Source: Psychromonas sp. (GTDB lineage: Bacteria; Pseudomonadota; Gammaproteobacteria; Enterobacterales; Psychromonadaceae). Taken from it: DNA of 5,496 bases. The stretch covers positions 1-5,496 of the forward strand of contig JAGLDN010000308.1 in NCBI GenBank assembly GCA_023145575.1. Direction: 5' to 3'. Under the pieces are notes generated by a model. It did no database searches and was not told where the DNA came from. It worked only from the letters and a program-made list of their open reading frames with translations. The translations under genes were made by a program, and so were the position numbers. Each line of letters starts with the position of its first letter. Within the stretch, counting starts at the first letter, position 1. Shown in pieces: positions 1 to 5,077 of this stretch.

Positions 1-3
1 TAA

Positions 4-180
4 TCTCCTTCTAAAACAAAAAAGACACAGAGAAACCATAGTTTCATGTCATTGCTTGCAACTGTGAAGTTGGAGTGCCTGAGCCTTAAAAAAGGGCTGA
101 CGACGTTCGGTTTAAAAACGCAGCTTTACATCAAAGCACAAAAAGCAGCAATTGATACCTTGCATCACGAACTAGGATAA
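4..180 (+). pseudogene. possible C-terminal remnant of a DDE transposase
   Basis: An open frame runs from just after a TAA at 1-3 to a TAA at 178-180. The first ATG is at 46, giving 44 residues. The peptide reads like a transposase tail: a helical segment SLLATVKLECLSLKKG, then FGLKTQLYIKAQKA and a short polar end. This resembles the 'KLE...HFALK..LY.KA' pattern I associate with C-terminal ends of some IS4/IS701-like DDE transposases, but the match is from memory and unverified. There is no convincing Shine-Dalgarno before the ATG, so a truncated remnant fits better than a small gene. It lies convergent to the metallopeptidase gene on the other strand. The catalytic domain would lie left of the window or be lost. 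Confidence 0.35.
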
Positions 181-281
181 GCTGCGTATCATCAATTCAT
201 AGGTAATTTCATTTTTTATTTATTGTGTTATCTATTATTTGGCCTTCCATAGATCATAAACAATGAATATTTCCACATTTT

Positions 282-1154
282 TTAGAGGCTCAGATCAATT
301 TGCAAACCTTGATTACTCTGAACAAAAGAAAATAGAAGGCGAGCCCAATTATCGGCAGATTCTAGTGCTTGGGCAGAACTTTGCTTTGCATGAAATCTTT
401 CAACACCCTTATTACTGGTTTCATACATATCTGAAGTATCGAGTAGTCTATGACTCATTTCGTGAAGTATGGTGTGCATTTTGCACTCTTTATTCGAATA
501 ATTGCTAAATATAAGCGTGCCAAGATATATATTCATTTTTCCTAATGTCGGGCCCCCCTCATCATTCAACATATAGCCCATGCTATCATTAAGTTTATTT
601 TGCATCATCGAACATACGTGCCAAGGTGGATCTATATCTTCCTTATTCAGAACATTAATAAATTTTAACATTACACCCCGTTCACTCATATACTCCCAGA
701 AAATCTCTATGCCTCGTTTTGCTCTATCTCTTACTTCTGGAGTGGTGCTTCCCAACCAACACTTCAGATTGTCATAATCACCCTCAAAATCGCGTTGAGC
801 AGACAGATATGCTAGCTCAACAGCTTCACGACAAGACCAAACAAGACTAATTAGGGTAAGTTTTTGTGCCTCAGTAAAGGGAATTTCACGATCTGCATTC
901 ATACCGTACCTTCCCACGTAGTCACCTCTCTTCGAATCCATTACTGTTACATGTGCCCCATCCATTGCACCAAGTGAGCCGTAAGTTTCAAAATAGATAT
1001 TTGGAACACTTAGACTATCCAACACAACTTGAGGCAATCGATATATCCTCTTGACCACTTTCATTTTTTTCTTCTTATTAAGAATACTTTTATCTTCTCC
1101 TGTTGCTTTTTTTTTCGCTTTTCTGAAGAGGTTTGGTATAGTATGTTTTAGCAT
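282..1154 (-). CDS. putative M35/aspzincin-type zinc metallo-endopeptidase
   Basis: The gene encodes 290 residues. HEMSH at 231-235 is a zincin HExxH site: two His ligands and the catalytic Glu. It is followed by DTSDMYE, whose second Asp (about residue 242) sits where aspzincins (family M35, lysine-specific endopeptidase-like) place the third zinc ligand in their GTxDxxYG motif. The later ALESADNWARLL (about 263-274) matches the 'A...ADNYEYF' helix of that family. The Gly and terminal part of GTxDxxYG are not kept exactly, so this is a divergent member. Residues 1-210 have no recognised domain. The N terminus is very basic (FRKAKKKA, NKKKKMK) with no hydrophobic signal, so Sec export is unlikely. 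The ATG has an AAGGA Shine-Dalgarno 8 nt upstream. Bacterial aspzincin domains occur in type VI and polymorphic toxin effectors, which is a possible role, but no PAAR, VgrG, Hcp or immunity gene is visible. The neighbours are IS fragments. The protease-fold call is fairly sure; the role is unknown. Confidence 0.72.
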   Translation of the reverse strand: MLKHTIPNLFRKAKKKATGEDKSILNKKKKMKVVKRIYRLPQVVLDSLSVPNIYFETYGSLGAMDGAHVTVMDSKRGDYVGRYGMNADREIPFTEAQKLTLISLVWSCREAVELAYLSAQRDFEGDYDNLKCWLGSTTPEVRDRAKRGIEIFWEYMSERGVMLKFINVLNKEDIDPPWHVCSMMQNKLNDSMGYMLNDEGGPTLGKMNIYLGTLIFSNYSNKECKMHTILHEMSHRLLDTSDMYETSNKGVERFHAKQSSAQALESADNWARLLFSFVQSNQGLQIDLSL

Positions 1155-1162
1155 TGGCTTAT

Positions 1163-1167
1163 TCCTT
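1163..1167 (-). promoter_or_regulatory. Shine-Dalgarno of the metallopeptidase gene
   Basis: On the minus strand the sequence AAGGA lies 8 nt before the ATG at 1152-1154. It supports that ATG over the internal Met codon at residue 31 (NKKKKMK). Confidence 0.6.
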
Positions 1168-1244
1168 ACTGTTAATTCAGTTTGTGGTTTTTTACATCAT
1201 ATTTACTCAAAACGGATTTCGTATAACTTTTTTGTTAATTAATT

Positions 1245-1273
1245 TTGTCATTTTCATTCCTAATAATTAGTAT
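1245..1273 (+). promoter_or_regulatory. possible + strand sigma-70 promoter
   Basis: TTGTCA (1245-1250, 5/6 to the -35 consensus) is followed by a 17-bp spacer and TAGTAT (1268-1273, 4/6 to the -10). It points towards the small reading frames at 1350-1420 and away from the metallopeptidase gene. On the opposite strand TATACT (1269-1274) could serve as a -10 for the metallopeptidase gene, with only a poor -35 (TTGCGT at 18 bp). The region is A/T-rich, so chance matches are expected. Confidence 0.3.
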
Positions 1274-1349
1274 AGGAGATATAAAAGAAAAGACGCAAAA
1301 TAAACATTAATAGAGCAAAAAAGAGTCGCAAAGAAACAGGAGAACAACC

Positions 1350-1420
1350 ATGAATCGGGAGAAGAAAATAAGATATAATGTAACAACATGAATTTATTAT
1401 TAATTATATTGGTAATTTAA
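1350..1420 (+). CDS. two tiny overlapping reading frames behind a strong SD (possibly a truncated gene start)
   Basis: AGGAG (1338-1342) sits 7 nt before ATG 1350, which opens a 13-residue basic peptide (MNREKKIRYNVTT) ending at TGA 1389-1391. That stop overlaps ATG 1388, which opens a 10-residue hydrophobic peptide (MNLLLIILVI) ending at 1420. The ATGA overlap and the good Shine-Dalgarno look like translation-initiation signals. The frames end exactly where the IS66-type fragment begins (about 1400-1420), so they may be the 5' stub of a gene cut off by the insertion, or chance. No homology is claimed. Confidence 0.22.
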
Positions 1421-1614
1421 GAGGTTATGGAAATCATCGCTGTATTTTTTACCTGTCTCCGTATTGCCCAACACCTCAGCGCCTCAGCTTGATATTTGGT
1501 GACAACTTCATTGATCTCAATGTCGATAATTTGTCGTTTTTTAATTGCAGCCGTCTCATAATTACCCTTTGGAAATTTACTATGATCGTCAAATATTTCT
1601 ATACCATGTGACAC
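1400..1614 (-). pseudogene. IS66-family transposase fragment, frameshifted
   Basis: From a GTG at 1614 the minus strand encodes IEIFDDHSKFPKGNYET, then KKRQIIDIEINEVVTKYQAE. The second part matches the segment around 'KRQVFDI...VTEYQAEVL' in the N-terminal third of IS66-family transposases. Just after YQAE the frame is lost to an 8-bp near-duplication: GCTGAGGC (1481-1488) next to GCTGAGGT (1473-1480). Skipping eight bases restores YQAEVLGNTETGKKYSDDF and continues to TAA at 1400-1402. The zinc-finger-like part, the DDE core and both IS ends are absent, so this is a dead internal fragment of about 215 bp. A TGA at 1621-1623 closes the frame upstream. The family call rests on remembered consensus but the motif is distinctive. 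Confidence 0.6.
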
Positions 1615-1640
1615 AAAAATTCAAAGTCAGCCAGGAAATA

Positions 1641-1814
1641 GTGCCAAGGTGCTAGGCATCAAATTGCCCTCTCGGTGATTAACTACGTTAATCACCTGAC
1701 GAGAGAATGAAAATAAAGGCTGTACTTCTTAACTGGTTATTCTGAGCCGAGATTTTATAACCTTGCTGATTGGTGCTAGCACCCTTGTCTTTCGGAGCTC
1801 AGGCTCGGTTTTTT
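1641..1814 (+). other. unidentified structured element (hairpins, terminal inverted repeat, T-run)
   Basis: CAAGGTGCTAG (1645-1655) is complementary to CTAGCACCCTTG (1776-1787) with one extra C, closing a region of about 140 nt. Inside are a bulged hairpin (1669-1705: CTCTCG and GTGATTAA pairing with TTAATCAC and CGAGAG, 4-nt bulge CTGA, loop CTACG) and a 6-bp stem GGTTAT/ATAACC (1735-1740 with 1757-1762). The loop of that stem contains AGCCGAG. At the 3' side GAGC-TCAG-GCTC (1795-1806) is followed by six T (1809-1814), a weak intrinsic terminator on the + strand. AGCCGAG (1745-1751) can also pair with CTCGGTT (1804-1810). The region has no coding character. It could be a small RNA, a MITE, an IS200/IS605-type end or a decayed retron RNA; I cannot choose. 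Confidence 0.45.
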
Positions 1815-1870
1815 ATGAAAAAATGCACTACTTTGTTATAACATTCGAAAATGGAGTAACCAATAAAATA

Positions 1871-2107
1871 TTAATGTACCTTCGTTAATAAGACGGCTAA
1901 ACGATTAGCATCGATAATCGTTGATAGATCTTCTGCAATGCCTTGCTCTGATGTCCGAGCTAAAGCTTGACAAAGTAATTTAACGTCACATGGGTATATA
2001 ATATGGTCTGACTTATCGACTTGTGTAATCGTTCTACCTTTAGCGCCTTTTTGCCCCTCTCTTTTTACGATTTTTTGATCATCGTAACGATCTTTCTTTT
2101 TATCTTT
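1871..2107 (-). pseudogene. C-terminal remnant of an unrecognised protein
   Basis: The minus strand is open for 78 codons between TAA 2108-2110 and TAA 1871-1873, with no ATG, GTG or TTG start in frame. The peptide has a Lys/Asp-rich start (KDKKKDRYDDQ), then TITQVDKSDHIIYPCDVKLL and an ordinary-looking helical end (IAEDLSTIIDANRLAVLLTK). Its composition is more protein-like than the neighbouring A/T-rich frames. The in-frame TAA interrupts a run of lysine codons (DRK, stop, KDKKKDR), as a single AAA-to-TAA change would, and a second stop lies four codons further upstream. The 'YPxDxKLL' piece loosely recalls a segment of IS5/IS1182-type transposases, but I would not assign it. No function is offered. 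Confidence 0.35.
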
Positions 2108-2141
2108 TTATTTGCGATCTGTTTAGAGTGGTTTATTACTG

Positions 2142-2339
2142 TTAGAACTCTTTTAATCCATATTGCGGAATAAGCTTTTTGATGAGGGTTAGAAACATTA
2201 AGAATACGAGTTTTAAAGAGACAGAAATACTCTTATCAGATGCGAGCAGTTTTTATGCTTCCGCGATCGTCTTTTCAATATAAACGCCATATGATTTCAA
2301 AGTCCTATGCCGCAGTTGGTTATTATTCAATGAGAAATT
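2142..2339 (-). pseudogene. stop-interrupted reading frame, unrecognised
   Basis: In one minus-strand frame, FSLNNNQLRHRTLKSYGVY and IEKTIAEA end at TAA 2253-2255. The same frame then runs 36 more codons as KLLASDKSISVSLKLV, FLMFLTLIKKLIPQ and YGLKEF to TAA 2142-2144. Both halves look like protein, and the single stop between them suggests a nonsense-disrupted gene. Upstream of about 2340 the frame stays open to 2606, but its product there is a Phe/Leu/Cys-rich string typical of non-coding A/T-rich DNA. The remnant sits next to the one at 1871-2107, in a different frame, and the two could derive from one mobile element. Identity is unknown. Confidence 0.25.
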
Positions 2340-2787
2340 ATACGACCTGTTTTTAGTTCTATTTTTTCGCATTGTCGTTGACAGCAAGGTATTTAGAAAC
2401 TGAACAAGCGGGTGTCGTTGATTCAAAGAGAAAACCAAGTAGAGGATCAATTTGTCGCCACATATTAATAAATAGCCACTGACACATAACTTTTTTAAAC
2501 AGAAAAAAAATAGGAAAAAGTGTGTAATGCGTTTTCTTATAAAACACGCTGGATGGTCACTCTCAAAGACCGTTAAAAATTTGCTATAACTGACCATGTA
2601 AGGCACAACTCAATAAAATATCAACGAGTTATAAAACCAATGCTATTTTAAAATTAAATATATTTATAATTGTGAAAACAGTAAATTATGAGTAAAGTTA
2701 TAATATCAAATAAAAATTAAATTAGGTTAATTCTGCAATCCCTTTAAAGAGGTAAAGCTTGTGAGACAAAATTATTAAATACCAAAC
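2340..2787. other. stretch without a supportable gene
   Basis: No frame here has both a credible start and protein-like composition. The longest open frames are minus-strand, low-complexity translations. The part from about 2600 is very A/T-rich and serves as upstream DNA of pyrB. Tiny frames at 2688 (MSKVIISNKN) and GTG 2761 (five codons) have no pyrimidine-tract or terminator context that would make them leader peptides. Confidence 0.5.
2699..2704 (+). promoter_or_regulatory. candidate -10 box for pyrBI
   Basis: A perfect TATAAT lies about 150 bp upstream of the pyrB ATG. No good -35 sits 16-18 bp before it; TTGTGA at 2670-2675 is too far (23 bp). A second TATAAT at 2816-2821 falls inside the leader hairpin and also lacks a -35. 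The long leader would be compatible with transcript-level control, but the start site is unproven. Confidence 0.3.
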
Positions 2788-2822
2788 GGTTATACCCATC
2801 TTTGAGGTATATGGGTATAATC
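2788..2822 (+). promoter_or_regulatory. 12-bp leader hairpin upstream of pyrB
   Basis: GGTTATACCCAT (2788-2799) pairs with ATGGGTATAATC (2811-2822) around an 11-nt loop, including one G-T wobble, and ends 32 nt before the pyrB start. Its position resembles that of the UTP-sensing attenuator before pyrBI in E. coli. However, it is A/T-rich and followed by ATTTATCC rather than a U-run, so an intrinsic terminator is unlikely. It may instead be an intergenic repeat: GTTATACCC recurs at 4974-4982. Confidence 0.5.
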
Positions 2823-2854
2823 ATTTATCCTTGACCACTAAAGAGTAGTATGGA

Positions 2855-3796
2855 ATGAATAATCCCTTATTCAAAAAAAATATTATTTCTATCGCTGATT
2901 TATCCCGCAATGAGTTAGAGCTCATTTTAAATGTTGCAAAATCTTTAAAAGAAACACCACAACCCGCACTTTTAAAAAACAAGGTGATCGCAAGTTGTTT
3001 TTTTGAATCATCAACGCGTACAAGGTTATCTTTTGAAACAGCAGTGCTACGCCTTGGCGGTAATGTGATTGGTTTTGATGATGCAAATAATACTTCACTT
3101 TTTAAAAAAGGCGAAACACTTGTCGACTCGGTAAAGGTTATTGGCGCTTATGCAGATGCATTTTTTATACGTCATCCTCAAGAGGGGGCTGCGCGACTTA
3201 CAGCTGAATGTGTAGATATTCCTGTTATTAATGCGGGCGATGGTACAAATCAGCATCCAACACAAACAGTGCTCGATTTGTTTTCAATATTTGAGACACA
3301 ACAAACATTAGAAAACCTTAATATCGCTTTCGTTGGCGACCTTAAATATAGTCGAACAGTACATTCGTTAGTACAAGCGATTTCTCTTTTTAGCTGTAAT
3401 CTATTTTTTATTTCCGCAAATACACTTGCAATGCCTGATTACATTTTAGAAGCACTTGATAAGAAAAACATTAGTTATTCAATGCACAAAAGCATCGAAG
3501 AGATCATTGATTCCCTCGATATTATTTATATAACAAGGGTACAAAAAGAGCGTTTACATGAAACGGAATATCAGCACATAAAATCAGTATTTGTGTTGAA
3601 AAAATCGATGTTGTCAAATGTGCGTGAAAACTTACGTATATTACACCCCTTGCCGCGTATTGATGAAATTGAAAGTGATATCGATAGCACGCCTTATGCT
3701 TATTATTTCCAACAAGCAAAAAATGCTATTTACGCCAGGCAAGCCGTGCTCGCGTTATTATTAACTAATAAATTTACTAAAGGCGATGAAGAATGA
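2855..3796 (+). CDS. pyrB: aspartate carbamoyltransferase, catalytic chain
   Basis: The enzyme joins carbamoyl phosphate and L-aspartate to carbamoyl aspartate, the committed step of pyrimidine synthesis, in the cytoplasm. The 313 residues align end to end with the 311-residue E. coli chain. Key parts are visible: the carbamoyl-phosphate loop STRTR at 53-57, the 80s loop SLFKKGE at 81-87 (Lys85 equals catalytic Lys84), RHPQEGAAR at 106-114, NQHPTQT at 132-138, the aspartate-binding TRVQKER at 227-233, and HPLPR at 264-268. In the 80s loop a Phe replaces the usual Gly (SLGKKGE in E. coli), a minor oddity. ATG 2855 is chosen because MNNPLFKKNIISI aligns with E. coli MANPLYQKHIISI; the out-of-frame ATG at 2850 is not used. 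The Shine-Dalgarno is weak (AAGAG at 2840-2844). Its end overlaps pyrI by four bases, and both products form the c6r6 holoenzyme. Confidence 0.97.
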   Translation: MNNPLFKKNIISIADLSRNELELILNVAKSLKETPQPALLKNKVIASCFFESSTRTRLSFETAVLRLGGNVIGFDDANNTSLFKKGETLVDSVKVIGAYADAFFIRHPQEGAARLTAECVDIPVINAGDGTNQHPTQTVLDLFSIFETQQTLENLNIAFVGDLKYSRTVHSLVQAISLFSCNLFFISANTLAMPDYILEALDKKNISYSMHKSIEEIIDSLDIIYITRVQKERLHETEYQHIKSVFVLKKSMLSNVRENLRILHPLPRIDEIESDIDSTPYAYYFQQAKNAIYARQAVLALLLTNKFTKGDEE

Positions 3797-4251
3797 CACA
3801 TAAAAATTTACAGGTTGAAGCCATTGAACAAGGCTCTGTCATCGATCATATCTCCCCACAACAAGGCATTAAGATATTAAAATTTTTCCAATTTAATAAT
3901 AAAAATGAAAAAATAACCATCGGGCTAAACTTGCCGACAAATAATGGCGAAAGCAAAGACTTAATTAAGATTGAAAATTTATTCATTTCTAACACACAAG
4001 CAAATCAACTCGCGCTGTTTACGCCTAATGCAACGATCAATCAAATAAAAAATTTTAAAGTTGTTCACAAATACAAGGTAAAATTACCGACTTCTTTTAT
4101 TGGCATGCTTTCATGCCCAAATAGTAATTGTATTTGCCGGCACGAGAATGTTAAGACTACTTTTTATATACAAAAAAATACAACGTTAAAATTGAAATGC
4201 CATTATTGTGAGAAATCATTTGATCGAACATTTTTTAATGAATTATATTAG
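3793..4251 (+). CDS. pyrI: aspartate carbamoyltransferase, regulatory chain
   Basis: This is the allosteric subunit that binds CTP/UTP (inhibition) or ATP (activation) and links catalytic trimers. Its 152 residues compare with 153 in E. coli. The N-terminal allosteric domain has VIDHI (Asp18, His19), ITIGLNLP at 41-48, KDLIKIEN at 55-62 (Lys59) and VVHK (Lys93), the equivalents of known nucleotide contacts. The C-terminal zinc domain keeps all four ligands: Cys108 and Cys113 (CPNSNC), Cys136 and Cys139 (CHYC). An additional Cys115 is not a usual ligand. The ATG overlaps the pyrB stop (ATGA), with AAAGG 9 nt upstream, so translational coupling and balanced output are likely. A heterotropically regulated enzyme is expected because the nucleotide and zinc sites are intact. 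Confidence 0.96.
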   Translation: MTHKNLQVEAIEQGSVIDHISPQQGIKILKFFQFNNKNEKITIGLNLPTNNGESKDLIKIENLFISNTQANQLALFTPNATINQIKNFKVVHKYKVKLPTSFIGMLSCPNSNCICRHENVKTTFYIQKNTTLKLKCHYCEKSFDRTFFNELY

Positions 4252-4283
4252 CCAAATTTGTAAGTGAAATTTATGTTTCGCAC

Positions 4284-4312
4284 TTTGCATTTCGCGCTAT
4301 CATGCGTATAAT
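4284..4312 (+). promoter_or_regulatory. likely sigma-70 promoter of rraA
   Basis: TTTGCA (4284-4289, 4/6 to consensus) is followed by a 17-bp spacer and a perfect TATAAT (4307-4312), 35 bp before the rraA ATG. It would make rraA independent of the pyrimidine-controlled pyrBI transcript. Confidence 0.55.
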
Positions 4313-4347
4313 ATTTACTATTTTCAATAAAAACAAGTGAGCCTATC

Positions 4348-4929
4348 ATGCAATATAATACTTCTAAGCTTTGTGACATTTATGCAGACACCATCGATGT
4401 TGTTGAGCCGTTACTGACAAATTTCGGCAACAGAAATTCTTTCGCAGGTGAGGTTGTCACGATAAAGTGTTTCGAATCTCTAGGATTAATTTATAAAATG
4501 CTTGAAACAAATGGCGCTGGGAAGGTATTATTAATAGATGGAGGTGGCTCACTTAGGCGTGCTCTGATTAATGGGCATATTGCAGCGATGGCGGTTGAAA
4601 ATTCCTGGGAAGGTATCGTTGTGAATGGTTGCGTACGTGAAGTTGATATTATAGAAGAGTTAGATATCGGCATTCAAGCAATCACCGCAATTCCCGTTGG
4701 TGCGGAAGATACCGATGTTGGTGAAACCAACGTAGCTGTTAATTTTGCTGGCGTTACTTTTCTCCCTCACGATCTTCTCTATGCAGACAGTACTGGCATT
4801 ATCATCTCACCAGATCCATTAGAAACAGGTGATGAACTTGATAATATAGATGGTGATGATGAACTTGATAATATAGATGGTGATGATGAACTTGATAATA
4901 TAGATGGTGATGATGAACTTAATAATTAA
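4348..4929 (+). CDS. rraA: RraA, regulator of RNase E activity, with a repeat-extended acidic tail
   Basis: RraA binds RNase E and DEAD-box helicase partners of the degradosome and lowers RNA turnover; the E. coli protein is a 161-residue trimer. Residues 1-160 follow E. coli RraA closely: CDIY at 9-12, NFG, VDGGGS-like LIDGGGSLRRAL at 62-73, GCVREVD at 94-100, EELDIGIQA at 103-111, AIPVGA, and the FAGVTF / LYADSTGIIISPDPLE end. At 97-98 the protein has Arg-Glu, whereas related HMG/CHA aldolases have Arg-Asp, so aldolase activity is not expected, as in E. coli RraA (Arg-Gln). The ATG aligns with the E. coli start; the Shine-Dalgarno is weak (GTGAG, about 6 nt upstream). The total length is 193 residues. 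The extra ~30 residues are repeats of ELDNIDGDD, highly acidic. The gene has its own promoter and lies 96 bp after pyrI. Confidence 0.95.
   Translation: MQYNTSKLCDIYADTIDVVEPLLTNFGNRNSFAGEVVTIKCFESLGLIYKMLETNGAGKVLLIDGGGSLRRALINGHIAAMAVENSWEGIVVNGCVREVDIIEELDIGIQAITAIPVGAEDTDVGETNVAVNFAGVTFLPHDLLYADSTGIIISPDPLETGDELDNIDGDDELDNIDGDDELDNIDGDDELNN
4828..4920 (+). repeat. 27-bp in-frame tandem repeat in the rraA 3' end
   Basis: Four tandem units lie inside the coding region: a 24-bp first copy (4828-4851, lacking one GAT), two identical full copies (4852-4878 and 4879-4905) and a partial copy (4906-4920). The unit begins GGTGATGATGAACTTGATAA and ends TATAGAT, encoding GDDELDNID. Copies are identical at the base level, indicating recent slippage or unequal recombination. 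Being a multiple of three, copy-number change alters protein length without shifting the frame. Confidence 0.93.
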
Positions 4930-5077
4930 TCTATCAGACTTATTAAATCATGTTAAGTCGATTAATACAGTGTGTTATACCCGTTACCAATCAAAGTGCA
5001 CCAATTTAGGTGAAATTTGAAAGTTTTCATTGATCCTACTCGTTAAAGCATGCCCAATACAAGGTAATGTATCATCT

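Noticed and set aside
263..508. 81-codon + strand frame
   Set aside because: Lies antisense to the end of the metallopeptidase gene, has no Shine-Dalgarno and no family features; a shadow frame. The same holds for + strand frames at 580-777 and 1051-1242.
1641..1814. Retron ncRNA or integron attC site
   Set aside because: The long inverted arms and bulged hairpin recall both, but no reverse transcriptase is present, and RYYYAAC/GTTRRRY core sites were not found, so neither name is supported.
2253..2606. 117-codon minus-strand frame as an intact gene
   Set aside because: Most of its translation is a Phe/Leu/Cys-rich low-complexity string with no ribosome site. Only the last ~28 codons look protein-like, and they appear to continue past the stop. 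The frame at 2359-2547 is a weaker overlap of it.
2688..2778. pyrL-like leader peptide (MSKVIISNKN at 2688, or GTG at 2761)
   Set aside because: Frames are 5-10 codons, have no U-rich pause tract and no following terminator.
3522..3719. 65-codon minus-strand frame
   Set aside because: Fully inside pyrB on the opposite strand; a shadow. The frame at 4491-4673 inside rraA is the same case.
4262..4285. Terminator after pyrI (AAGTG...CACTT)
   Set aside because: Five A/T-rich pairs with a bulge and no T-run; it also overlaps the rraA -35. Not convincing.
4937..4959. Terminator after rraA (GACTTA...TAAGTC)
   Set aside because: Six weak base pairs, 11-nt loop and no T-run; no intrinsic terminator could be supported.
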